Positions 46,559 to 57,559 of a stretch of 64,000 nt of DNA are shown here, in pieces; the first letter of the stretch is position 1, and every line of letters begins with the position of its first letter. The notes under the pieces are model-generated. The model made no database searches, was not told the origin of the DNA, and saw only the letters and a program-made list of their open reading frames with translations. Both the position numbers and the translations under genes were made by a program. Origin of the DNA: Ziziphus jujuba (taxonomy: Eukaryota; Streptophyta; Magnoliopsida; Rosales; Rhamnaceae); the NCBI RefSeq assembly GCF_031755915.1, contig NC_083385.1, positions 19,675,001-19,739,000 on the forward strand, written 5' to 3'.

Positions 46559-48126
46559 CTATCCAGCTGCTTCGTTTCGTTCTCGTGTGAGTGGTCTGTT
46601 CCTTGGAGTTTCTATGGTTTCTGTTGCATCTTGCTCTTCCCTAATTTGGAGATTTGAGAAATTAAAGTCAAAACACTCCATAGCTAAATTTATGTTCCTC
46701 CCAGGATGGTTAGGGGGAGGGTCTTCTCTTAGGTTTTGGACTTGGGACTCCATTTCTAATCGAACTAAGCTTTTCTTTGAAGGCCCAATTAAATCTACAC
46801 TAGCTGGCTTTTTGCGGGTCAGAAAAGGCCTGAGTTCATTAATGATTGTCTCTTTCTCGCCTAAAGCCCTTCTAGCAATAATTGGGCCTAAAACATCATG
46901 TTTAAAAATACTTGGGTCTACTGGCCCTATATCTTTCTCCTCATAAGCATGTGACGCTGATAGAAATACTGAGAAATTTAAGGCCCATTGTTCTAGGATG
47001 GAGGGATCAAGATTTTTACTTTTGATTCTTTGCCAGACAAATCGTTGGAGTTCTGCATCAATAATCAAATCATAGCTTTTAATGGTTAATGCCTCGAGCT
47101 CTAGGCATATTGCCTTAGCTGCTCTGTGTGCCTCCTCCATATTTGAAGGCCTATTCAAACTTGTCCCTTGGCACTCCTCCTCGAGCTCCACAATACTGTC
47201 ATAAAGAGCCCCGTTAGAAGATGGTATGTTGGTAATTGCGCCGCAGTTAGGTTCAATCTGAGACTTTCCTCCGACCAATTCACTCTGACCATTTATTGTT
47301 TCCGATGGATTTCAGAAACAAAGGCTTCCTAAATTTTCCGACTGCAGCCAAGGCCCATACAATTGAGCTACAAAACCATTACTGTTTGTGATTGTAGCTG
47401 GTTCCTCAAGCTGACATTTCCTAGTAACATGAGAGATGAAGCCACATTTGTAACAGAAATCTCCAAGCCTTTTATATTTAAATTGAACCCAAAAATCAGA
47501 ACCACCTGCACGACTTTGAAAGAACCCCACAGGGAGACGCCTTTCCACATCTATATTTACCTTGAACTTCAGAAATCTTTGTGCAACTACACATCGCCGG
47601 TTAATAGACTCTTTGTGTACCTTTCCGAGCTTTTCCCCCACTATGAGTGCTGTCTCCTCATGTAAGTAGATTGGAGGTAGGCCATGGACTTGAGCTACAA
47701 AAGTGGAGTATTTGAAAGAAATCTCAGAAATTGCCAGATCCATCGGCCATTCTTTTAGCACTAAGTGGGCACCATTGAGCGACCAATGTCTTCCACGGAA
47801 TATTGTTTCTTTGTCTTCTGGGTTGCCAAAAGAGAGTTTAAAAATAGTTTCATCTAATTTCTCTATTTGGACTTTTGCCCGAAGTTTCCAGGTTTTTGCC
47901 ATAATTTCTGAAACTGTAAATCTGCAAAGCTTCTTGTTGAGAGGATTTTTCCAAGAAGGATCTTATTTGATGCCGCTGCAGAATAGTTTCCTTTTGGTTT
48001 TAATGATAAGGAGCAGAACGAGTTGTGAACATCTATAACTCTGTTTCCATTCTCATCCATCGTGGTCAAGAAGGCAGTCTTAGTCAAGCTCCAACTCATA
48101 GGCACACCTTCGCACCACCCAGCCAC
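46559..48126 (-). pseudogene. LINE ORF1 (gag-like, DUF4283 and CCHC knuckle), frameshifted
   Basis: Starts near 48126 and changes frame near 47900 into the DUF4283 domain (47902-47550), a nucleic-acid-binding domain of plant LINE ORF1. An intact zf-CCHC_4 knuckle of the form C-x2-C-x4-H-x4-C follows (about 47470-47400). After a stop near 47312 the frame at 47278-46559 gives the polar C-terminal region. The protein would bind LINE RNA to form the ribonucleoprotein. Confidence 0.8.
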
Positions 48127-48200
48127 TACAAAAGAAAGAAATCACGAAGATGGTTTCCACTCTATATCCCTGGATAGCAGATTCAACATGGACTTCATAT

Positions 48201-49423
48201 GAGAACAAACAAATCTTGTAAAAATATAAAGCTGATTTTAAATTCTTTAAGGCAAAATCGAAAATCAAATTTACATTTAAAATTTAAAACTCGGATAAGA
48301 ATAAAAAAATAAAATAAAAACTCAAAAAGCTTCCAAAAGCGTTTGTAAAGTGTCCCAGAAAATGACAAATAGGATGGGAATTTTTTCTTTCTTATTTCCC
48401 TGACAAGCAAGTCTTGTTATTGTTACTACCTATTATCAACCACACAAAAAAGGAAAAAAAAAAAAAATGATTTGTTTTACTACCAAACACTATGCGATAT
48501 GCACATCAACCTGCATGACCCGCACATAAATTGTAGCCGCAAACAATAATTGGGAAGTCTCTATGGATTAATATTCAAACATAAATAACAAAATTCATAT
48601 AATAGATTTACATAACAAATTTTATTTCGATCACGTAAAATATTTACAGATCGTCAACCATATGTCACATTACATAAAATATTTACTTTAATTGTGTTTG
48701 ATTCTTTAGAAAACGACAAATTTGTAATAATTGTCATTTATTCTCAAGTGGTATAGATATTATGAATCTATGAAATAAAAATTGACTTGTGAAAGTCAAT
48801 TTTAAAGCCGAGAGAAACTTTTTTCTTCCATAATTCATTTAAAATAAAAATAAAAAAACGTTTAACTTGAACATAAACGTTTTATGCACCATACTTAGGT
48901 TTGAAGACATATTTCCCTTTTGACATATATTATTAAAAGTTGTTTTTTAATTTTCAGGCTCAAAAGATTTTTCAGACACTATTTAAACAATTTTGAAAAA
49001 TAATTTTAAAAAGAAAAACAAAAGCAAAAACTATCTCAACTAAAGTTTAATGATATATGATAAAACTAATTTATGACTCTAGTAATACTAAATTTGTTAA
49101 AATATTTATTAAATTTATTTATCAAATAATATAATATAATATATTTATATTTAATTAATTTATTTATTTTTTAATAAATATATTAATCAATAATATATTG
49201 ATAAATATTATTTAATAAATATTTTTGATAAATATCATTCGTACCTACAGATATTTTTACTAGAAAAACAATAATATTGAATAAATTTATTAATGAAAGT
49301 TATTTAAACAATTTATGCAATATGCAACTTTATTACTGATTTTTATTCAAAAAAAAATCTTTATATTACTGATTTTTATTAAAAAAATCTTTATTATTAA
49401 TTTTAACCCCAAAAAAAAAAAAT
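48201..49423. other. AT-rich upstream region of the UBA2 gene
   Basis: No gene or element recognised; A/T-rich low-complexity DNA containing poly-A runs. Confidence 0.5.
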
Positions 49424-49458
49424 TATATATATATATATATGTATTTATATATATACTT
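49424..49458 (+). promoter_or_regulatory. TA-rich promoter region of the UBA2 gene
   Basis: ATATAT...GTATTTATATATATAC about 205-240 bp before the start codon is the likeliest TATA region. It is microsatellite-like, so the exact start of transcription cannot be fixed. Confidence 0.4.
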
Positions 49459-49620
49459 TTTTGAAAGCAAAAGAATCTGGAATTTACGATTTTGGGCTTG
49501 GTGTTTTGTGTCATATAACAAACTTAAAACCACAAAGGTCACTGCTTTACGGTGTCACGTGTATTTCACTCCGACCTGATTCTTACTTTTGGGTGCTGTC
49601 AACACCAACTTGGGCGAAGC

Positions 49621-49629
49621 AAACCCTAA
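49621..49629 (+). promoter_or_regulatory. telo-box in the 5' leader of UBA2
   Basis: AAACCCTAA, 34 bp before the ATG. Telo-boxes are established in leaders and promoters of plant genes for translation and RNA-processing proteins. Confidence 0.55.
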
Positions 49630-49662
49630 CCCTCGAATTCTTCAACCTTCCGATTCCGAACA

Positions 49663-51195
49663 ATGGTGAGGAAGCGAAAGCTGGAACCGAAAACGACGGA
49701 GGCATCGGAGCCCTCCAAAAAGCAACAACAACAACAACAACAACAGAAGGTTAGCGAGGAACCAAAACCTCAGAAAGAACCAGAAGACGAAGCAGTCGAA
49801 GAAGATGAAGAAGAAGACGAAGAAGACGTTGAAGAAGATGAATACGAAGAATACGAAGAGGAAGAAGATGAAGAAGAAGAAGACTCGGACGATGAAGAAG
49901 AAGAAGAAGGGAATGCTGCTAATCACGCTAAAACGCCGTCGGTTTCGGGTGTGGGTGGTGGTGTTGGTGGTGATGATGATGAGGAAGAGTCTATTCAGAA
50001 GCTTCTGGAACCCTTCAGTAAAGACCAGCTATTGAATCTGCTAATTGAAGCTTCGGAAAAGCATGGGGATGTGGCGGATCTGATCCGGAAGGTCGCCAAC
50101 GAAGACCCGGTCAACCGGAAGATATTCGTCCACGGGCTTGGCTGGGACACGAACGCGGAGGCACTCACCGCCGTGTTCAAGCAATACGGCGAGATCGAAG
50201 ACTGCAAGGCCGTGTGTGATAAGGTCTCCGGGAAGTCCAAGGGTTACGGTTTCATTCTTTTCAAGAGTCGCGGCGGAGCTCGCAGGGCGCTGAAGCAGCC
50301 TCAGAAGAAGATTGGTAACCGCATGACTGCTTGCCAGCTAGCCTCGGTCGGCCCGGTCCCGCCCTCGAGCACCGCCGCAGCCTCCGGTGCCCCTGCTCCG
50401 CAGTCGCAGCCGACGTCGGAATATACACTGAGAAAGATTTATGTGAGCAATGTTGGAGCAGAGCTTGACCCGCAGAAGTTGTATACCTTCTTCTCCAAGT
50501 ATGGAGAGATTGAGGAGGGGCCTCTGGGACTCGATAAGATGACTGGAAGGCCTAAAGGGTTTTGTTTATTCGTTTACAAGTCGATGGAGAGTGCAAAGAG
50601 AGCTCTTGAAGAGCCGCATAAGAATTTCGAGGGCCACATTTTGCATTGCCAGAGAGCAATCGATGGTCCTAAGCCGGGAAAGGCCCAGCATCAGCATCAG
50701 AACCAGCACCAGCACCAGCCCCACCATAACCATAATTCGCATTCGCATGGTAACCAATTCCAGAGGAATGAGAATCCTGGTTATGTTGCTGGGGCTGCGA
50801 CTGCGACTGCCCCGGGCCATCTGATGGCACCGGCCGGCCCCGGGATTGGGTTTAACCAAGGGCCTGCGGCGGCCCAGGCATTGAACCCTGCCCTTGGCCA
50901 GGCTCTAACCGCGTTGCTTGCAAGTCAGGGTGCTGGGTTGGGGCTAACGAATTTGTTGGGATCTTTTGGGTCCACTGCGGCTGTGAATCCAGGTGTGCCA
51001 GGTACTACAGGCCATGGAATACAGAGTGCTTATGGAAGTCAAGCCAATATAAGCCCCGGAGTCATCGGAGGCTATGGAAATCAAGGTGCAATTCCGGGAG
51101 GTTATCCAAATCAGCAGATAGGGCCTGGTGGTTCTGGAAGAGGGCAACATGGTGTTGGACAATATGGTGTCGGTCCAACATACATGGGGCACTAG
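49663..51195 (+). CDS. UBA2A: UBP1-associated protein 2A-like RNA-binding protein
   Basis: A 510-residue, single-exon protein. In order: a basic start (KRK), a Gln run encoded by a CAA repeat (about 21-28), a long Asp/Glu-rich stretch (about 38-87), the conserved LLEPFSKDQLLNLL block (about 115-128), RRM1 (about 152-228; RNP2 IFVHGL, RNP1 KGYGFILF), an Ala/Pro linker, RRM2 (about 258-335; RNP2 IYVSNV, RNP1-like KGFCLFVY), a His/Gln-rich part (about 343-366) and a Gly-rich tail ending YMGH. This is the architecture of the nuclear UBA2a/UBA2b proteins. Those cooperate with UBP1 to bind U-rich 3' UTRs and stabilise transcripts, and their relative AKIP1 is a target of an ABA-activated SnRK2 kinase. 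The start is the ATG in AACAATGG; an upstream-open frame has no better start. The polyQ length may vary between individuals. Confidence 0.95.
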   Translation: MVRKRKLEPKTTEASEPSKKQQQQQQQQKVSEEPKPQKEPEDEAVEEDEEEDEEDVEEDEYEEYEEEEDEEEEDSDDEEEEEGNAANHAKTPSVSGVGGGVGGDDDEEESIQKLLEPFSKDQLLNLLIEASEKHGDVADLIRKVANEDPVNRKIFVHGLGWDTNAEALTAVFKQYGEIEDCKAVCDKVSGKSKGYGFILFKSRGGARRALKQPQKKIGNRMTACQLASVGPVPPSSTAAASGAPAPQSQPTSEYTLRKIYVSNVGAELDPQKLYTFFSKYGEIEEGPLGLDKMTGRPKGFCLFVYKSMESAKRALEEPHKNFEGHILHCQRAIDGPKPGKAQHQHQNQHQHQPHHNHNSHSHGNQFQRNENPGYVAGAATATAPGHLMAPAGPGIGFNQGPAAAQALNPALGQALTALLASQGAGLGLTNLLGSFGSTAAVNPGVPGTTGHGIQSAYGSQANISPGVIGGYGNQGAIPGGYPNQQIGPGGSGRGQHGVGQYGVGPTYMGH

Positions 51196-52730
51196 GTGCC
51201 CCTCAGGTATAACAAAGCACTTTTTATTTTGTCGGCTATGTTATTATTATTATTTTTTTTTTTTATGCATAGTTTCTGTGCAAATTCATTTTTAATGTTG
51301 GGAGGCAAATTTTTTAGTGGGGAAAAATGTAACATGTGTTGATTTTGAGTCTTCTCTTTAAAGTGCTAACATTAAAAAATAAATTTTGAATCACATAATA
51401 TGGAAGTTTCTGTCTTTTAGTCAATTTGTCTTGCAGCTTGCAAGCTTATAGATGAATGGGATAAAAGTTCATCTGCAGATAGGTACTTAAGTTCTAAATT
51501 TTTATGTGCTAAAGTTGTGACTTTGGGAAGTTAGATGTTGGAAATGTGGCATCTTAAGTTTTCACATTGAATTTTTGGAACTGAAAATTTAATTTTCAAT
51601 TGATTAATCCATCTTGGAATATTGTTGTTGGATATGGTATTATACACCCTTACAATTATATCAGAAATGTTCACAGCCTGCAAACAGTATTATGTCTCTC
51701 TTACATAGTTAAAAACCAAAACCTTACACAGCGGTTTAATGATTCCATATGGGTGCATTGTTAATTTTGTTGTGTGTTCACAACTGAAGGTTGATATAAT
51801 GTTAACAGGCTTGCATATATATGTCCCTTTTTGAGTAAACCAACCAATCTTTTGAAAAGCACCTGCTAAACAATGTACGTGGTTTCAGTTTTTTGCGAGT
51901 TTGGTTATGTCTTGAAGAGAAGCTTACCTGAACATACATTTACAATTATAAAGTATTAAGTGTATTGCATACATTTATTATCATTGTAATTCGCAAGCCT
52001 AACAAGATCTTATTTTGGGGAAGTTGGCAGCATGGGGTTTGTTCTGACAAGTTTTTATTTGGAAAAGAAACTATCTGGATCCTTTAGTTTTGTAGTTATG
52101 TTATTTACTTTGGTACATTTTCGGTGGATAAGTGGATGATTTTATTTTTGGTCTTATTCAGCATGAATCTTGGTTTTGCTATTGTTAACTTATACTATTT
52201 CAATGTAAAGATTAGCTTTTGGCCATTTGATATTGTTTTAAAGTTGATATTATTTTTTGTTATGAGCTTTCACTTATTTTCCGTATGAAGGGGAGTTATG
52301 CTTTTCTTTTCAGTGGCTTTTTTTTTAAATAAAATAAAATTTAAGTCACATCTTTTTTTCCCAGCTTCTTACAATTTATTGAAGATGGTTTCTCTTTGCA
52401 CTTTTAAGATTTACTCTATATTATCTTATGTTTTTGTAGCAAATTGACATCATTATTGCATAAACCTTTGTCCTTTTGAAATGTGACATCCTAATTTTAC
52501 TGCTCCGTTTTAAAGGATTCTGGGTTCTGAAACATTTTTGTTTTTTCAAATTGTCGTTTTACGTTTCCTTATTCAATGTGCAGATACCACATAGGTGCAT
52601 CAGTCTTTTTGTACTGGTCTGCTGATTCTTCTGAAGTTTAAGGAGCTGATGGTTACCACAAAGAGCAGAATCTTAAAAATCTGAAATCGAATTTCTGTTT
52701 TTATAATCTTATTTTCCTCCCCTCTTTCTT
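51196..52730 (+). other. UBA2 3' UTR with probable introns
   Basis: Eleven bases after the stop codon there is a donor-like CAG/GTATAAC (51207). Acceptor TTGCAG ends at 51436, giving a 46-nt exon (51437-51482) closed by a GATAG/GTACTT donor. A further acceptor GTGCAG ends at 52583, followed by ATACCACATAG/GTGC and a more complex, exon-like stretch to about 52700. The sequence between is T-rich and intron-like. Introns downstream of the stop normally make a transcript sensitive to nonsense-mediated decay, so they could regulate this RNA-binding protein. The splice calls are by eye. Confidence 0.5.
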
Positions 52731-55700
52731 TCTTCCTTTCAAAATATTGTAGTTTTGTTTTATTTAAAAGCCGAACTGTTTCAGTACTTTCGACTATAAA
52801 TTTGTGTACTTAGTAGAGTCTGTTAGTGATCAAAAATGCTTTTTAAAATTTGCAATATGAATTGAGTAATATTTGTTAAGTAAGATTCGTTTTCCATCGT
52901 ATTAATTTTGTAAAGTTTAATAATTATAATTGCTTTTCCTATTCTTGGTTTTGAATTGTATTCCTCAGGTTTAACCTCAAAAGTTCTCATCTTTAACTTT
53001 CTTCGTCTCAGCCTTTATAAACTGTCTTTTTTGTCACATGTGGACTGGACCTGAAGGTTCTCCATGAGATATGATTTTACTTATGAAATGCTCATTTGAA
53101 GATCATAATGTTTGCAATGTTCTATTTCAAAACTTGCATGCTTAGATTGCCTACTGCTACTATTTTTTTCACAATTATTGTTGCTGGTTTCATTGTTCTA
53201 ACAATATTTATTGTTACTTAAAAAATAGTTGGGGGACTTAATACGTTATGTTAAATCTTGGTTATAAACTTGTATAAACCCTTCCTGCCTTATGATGATT
53301 AATTGAGAGAGAATCTAGATAGGGAGACTAGAAAGAGAACATATATAATGTCTTGTATTTTACATATACTGGCTCACGTATGGTTATTTGCAGTATATTC
53401 GATGATTGGTTGGAAAATATGAAAATTTGAAGTTCCTTATTGGTTGTTTATGTTGTCCAACTTGCTCATAGTTTTTGGCATTTGATACTGATTGATGTCA
53501 TAGGAAGCCATAAGTTGTAAATATAAATAGAAGGAAGTGGATGTTTTTCTGTTAGAGGCACAATGATATTCCTTATGGCTTGTGTTTCAAAATGAAAATT
53601 GCCTAATAAATTGGGTTCGTTGCTTGCTTGTATTCATAGAGAGCAGACTAGGTGGTATTTGATCGAATCGAGGTAAGAAAATTAAGTAATAGGGCATAAT
53701 TGCTGATTTCTTATGTTTTTATCAAATTGCAAACCTAGAAGCATGGTTTCTTCATGTGATATTAGATGAGTGCACCAATTTTATTTGCTTCGGTGCAAAC
53801 CTGTATTTAAAACTAAGAAGCTATTTGTTACAGTTGATGAAACTCAGTTTGTCTTTCATTTCTGAATCACATGCTTCAGTAAGTTTCTGGTTGGCACTAA
53901 TCCAGTTCTGTAGTTGTACAACATCATATTGGGATTTGATATTTAATCTGCTAAGGATCCTTTCAATGCTTCTGAGGTTGTTCTGTCAACTTATCTGACC
54001 TTTTTGTGGTACTGTGAGCTTATGGTAGAGTTTTTGGAGAACGGGAAATGGACATCTGCTAGATCAAAAATTCTTTAGGATTTAGGGTGGTTTGGTTTGG
54101 TGGTTCTGTGCCCGCACATGAGCCAAGGATCAGAGACCTTGAGGTTGCTTAACAGCAAGTCTACAAGATCATGCATTGTGTGCAGTCCCTTAGATAAAAG
54201 ATTTGTTCGATACTTGGAATTTCCAGTCGGAGTTTTTTCATTTTGGATGTTATTATTAGTTTTTTGTTTGGAGAACTACATTTAGAATTTTAGTATAATA
54301 AGTTTTGCTTGGGTGTTCGACAGTAATTTTGGGTCCCATTTAAAGGTATTTCTTTGTAGTTTTTGACTCATGAACCAACTGTACCCATTGAAGGATTAAT
54401 TTCGTACTCTCTTTTAGGATTTACTTAATGTTTCCAGCACGTACACAATAATATTGTAGTCTAATGCTCTTTATTTATTTATTTATTTTGGTAAAATTGT
54501 AGTCTAATGCTCTTGTTCTTGCTATTATTATTTTTTTTAATATCTGGATTTCTTTAATTAGTTGGTTTTAAAGGTGAGTTATATTGTTGTTCAATATTCT
54601 TTCGTCAATACATGCTTGTTAATCATTTGGTATATTTTTTAATTTGATCTTGCTACGAACTTTTTTCAAAAACAAAATTCTTAGCTCTCTTACTTTAATT
54701 TGTGCTGCTAAATTGCTAATAATATATTTATTTAAATCTATATTTCGTGTATATGTATATATTGCATTTCTGAATATAGTTCTAGTTATTTTCTCATTTT
54801 TACCTTTATTATTACATAGCTAGTTAACCAGGTTGTCACCGAGTTAAAATGATAAATCAAATATTTGTGTCAAATGCCATTATTGCAGGATGAGATGAAG
54901 GAATGAAAAGGATAATTTTGTGGTTGATTGGATATGGGTCCGCAATTTTAGTGGAATTTTCAGTTTAATATATATATATATATATATATATAAATCAGTT
55001 GAGGTCATAACCTTAAAGATTCGATTCAATGGAATGACAACGGATGTGGAAAATTATAAAATTGAATAAAAAGCTTAAAATTATGTATGTACAATTTATT
55101 TTTAGTTTTTTGCTTCTTTGGTTACATCGCAACTAAAATGAATAAAACTTTGATTCTTGTTTGTGATTAAAGAGATCTAAAGCATCTGACGTTATGATCA
55201 AAAGAAAAGATTCCTTGGAATTGTGATGACAAATTTAAATAAATTTTTTTTGAGTGTTTTGAGACTCTTTTTACTTTGTGAACAATTTTTTAAATCAAAA
55301 ATTATTTCTTAGGTAGTTGAATACTCATTTTTAAATTTGGAAAAATGAAATTAAGTTATATTGTTAAGAGCATCTCTGATCTATTGCATTGGTGGTGCAA
55401 ATTTTATGTCAAAATGATGCAAAAGCCATATTAAACAGTACTTTTTTTTTTCAACTCATTATACCCTTTTTAGCATTAAATTTATTTTTATATCCTTTTT
55501 TATTTTATTTTTTATATTACCATTTTTGTATAGATATATTGTAATCAACATTTTGTATAATTTACGTATTGATTTTATTCCATGTAAAATGAAAAATACT
55601 AATTAAAGATATGGGATAAATATAAGATTTTTATTTTTTGATTTCAAAAAACAATTGATTCTATTGAAAATATGAATTTGGGATAAAAATTATAAAAATA

Positions 55701-56229
55701 TTATAATATTAAAAGTTGTTTCGTAAAATTTAAAAACTATAAAAAAAAAAAAAAAACCACGATTAGTAAATTAGTAAAGTGAGTAGTATTGCACTAAATT
55801 TGATGATATTGTACATTCACCCTAAATTGGTGTCAAATTTGGCACTTGGAGAGCGATTTTCACCACATTATATATTCAAAATTATTACCCATTAAACATG
55901 ATTGAAATAAAATAAAATAGACATGAGGCATATTAGGGTTAATAGTTTTATTTTTTATTTTTAATTTTTCCCTTTAATTTCAGAAGGAAGTTCCTAGTAA
56001 GTAATAGCAAAATAATTATAGCAATGCAATAATAAATGGAGATAAGTTTGCCTGATCGTTCTTTTTATTTTTTGAAAAATAAATTAAGAAAACCGTCAAC
56101 AAGTTACAACTTTTGAAAAGAAAGTTTATATATATATATATATATATTTTATTTTACTTTGCAAATAAAAAAAATACAACCTTTTTTTAATTTTTCCAAT
56201 TTGATTAGAAAAAATCCAAAAGCTGGAAT
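52731..56229. other. T-rich then AT-rich stretch between UBA2 and ABCF5
   Basis: No protein-coding gene seen. The part to about 54300 keeps plus-strand T-richness and has moderately complex stretches (53640-54250), so it could hold more UBA2 3' exons or the end of its transcript. From 54900 it is AT-rich intergenic DNA with TA microsatellites (54970-54992, 56127-56148) and A runs. Confidence 0.45.
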
Positions 56230-56254
56230 ATTTTATATTGAGGCTGTCCCTTAT

Positions 56255-56400
56255 AAGCACGTGGATTGAGCAGGCTCTTACATTTCATTACACGTGGCAG
56301 CATACGGGAGGACACTATCAATTTCTTTCAAATACGGAGCAGATTCTGCACCACAAAATTTGTTCTTCGATAGCAGCCCGCAGGTGTTATCCTTGTCTCC
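56255..56400. promoter_or_regulatory. GC-richer island with two G-boxes
   Basis: CACGTGG at 56258 and CACGTGGC at 56291, 33 bp apart, in a patch (to about 56400) less AT-rich than anything for 2 kb around. It lies 1.3 kb before ABCF5 and could be a distal enhancer or the promoter of an unseen small transcript. Confidence 0.35.
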
Positions 56401-57359
56401 ATTTTTATGTATTTTACACTGTCCACAATTATTTTTCACTAAATTACAAAATTTAAAAAAGCTCTCTAGACTTTTAGGACATGTTGGCTACCGTTTTGCA
56501 AAAAGGTTTTTCTTTTTACAAATGAAAGAATGAGAATGCTAAATTGAAATTTTTATTTTTAAAATTTAAAAATATATTTGATAAAATATTTTATGAGAAT
56601 AAAATTGTAAAAATTATATATGTTAAAATATTTTATGAGCATTTCTATCTATGAGAGAATTTTGATAGTTTGTACAGTAGATAATTTGTTAAAAAAAAAT
56701 TAAATATTACAAATATGATTTATATTTAAATAAAATAAATATTTTTAAATTTAAAATAGTAAATATTGTCTATTCCATATTTTTAAAATTTTCCAAATAC
56801 ATGTAAAATGCTTTTGTGATATTTTCTAAATTCTATTTATATTTTAAAAAATATTTTCTAACTTTTTTCAAATTCAATATTTTCAAAAATAATTGTAAAT
56901 CTATCTATATTAGAAAATATTTCAACTTTTTTTCGATTCAAAATTTTTAATAGTTGTCCATCATATTTTTCGTTACTTTCCAATTTGTAAAACCAAAAGC
57001 CATTTGCAAACAATATAGGACAGGACTTATATTTTATAATTTTTAATCTCAAATTTATTTATTCTAAATTCTGAAATACCAAAAAAAAAAAAATCCTAAA
57101 ATTTTACATTTAATAAAATACTAAATACTTCAATTTTCTTATTTCAAATTTATTTTAAATTTTTATAGTCTTTCGATATTTTAAAAAGTCTCATAAATTT
57201 TTATACTTATAAATTATTTAAAAAAAAAAAGAATCTCATAAATTACCTACCTAAAAATACTATTATTTTTCTTAAAAGAAAAAAAAAGATTTTATCTTAT
57301 TTGTCTTTTACTTGGTAGGGGAAAATTTATAGTCCTTCAATATCTGAAACTTATTCATG
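56401..57359. other. AT-rich upstream region of ABCF5
   Basis: Low-complexity A/T DNA; no gene. The 5' leader probably begins near 57360-57400, where a CT-rich segment (TCTTCTTCTTCTTCAC) starts. Confidence 0.5.
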
Positions 57360-57559
57360 GGCTTTGAGTTTCTGTGTTAACTCTTCTTCTTCTTCACAGA
57401 GACTCGCACATTGCCCTCATTTTCTCCATTTTTCCAATACCAGTTTTTGCCCATTTCTATTATTTTTCCAATAATCCTTTTTAATTGAATTTTCTTCCAC
57501 TGTTTTTTTTTTTCTTTCACTTTCTCGCCCAGATTCTCACACTTTCTCAATATCCAACC

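Larger units (their letters stand above)
42499..48192 (-). mobile_element. L1-type LINE retrotransposon, nearly full length, decayed
   Basis: A 5.7-kb minus-strand element in the order ORF1 (DUF4283 plus CCHC), endonuclease, reverse transcriptase, zinc-binding region and RNase H, the plant L1 layout. The 3' end (low coordinates) abuts a TA microsatellite. The 8-bp CTTCATAT at 42491-42498 recurs at 48193-48200 and is a possible short target duplication that fits both ends. Frames are broken at many points: stops near 46176 and 45639, and frame changes near 47900, 46550 and 44470. It is inactive but younger-looking than the copia, since most motifs survive. Confidence 0.9.

Noticed and set aside
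46587..46946. 119-codon plus-strand ORF
   Set aside because: Antisense shadow of LINE ORF1; likewise 43459-43983, 47363-47665 and 47703-48038.
49805..50035. Lys/Thr/Met-rich ORF inside UBA2
   Set aside because: Frame shadow of the GAA/GAT acidic codons of the UBA2 gene.
57485..57559. Upstream extension of ABCF5 by 25 codons
   Set aside because: The extension lacks an ATG, is a Phe-rich translation of a T run, and would precede a good transit-peptide start at 57560.
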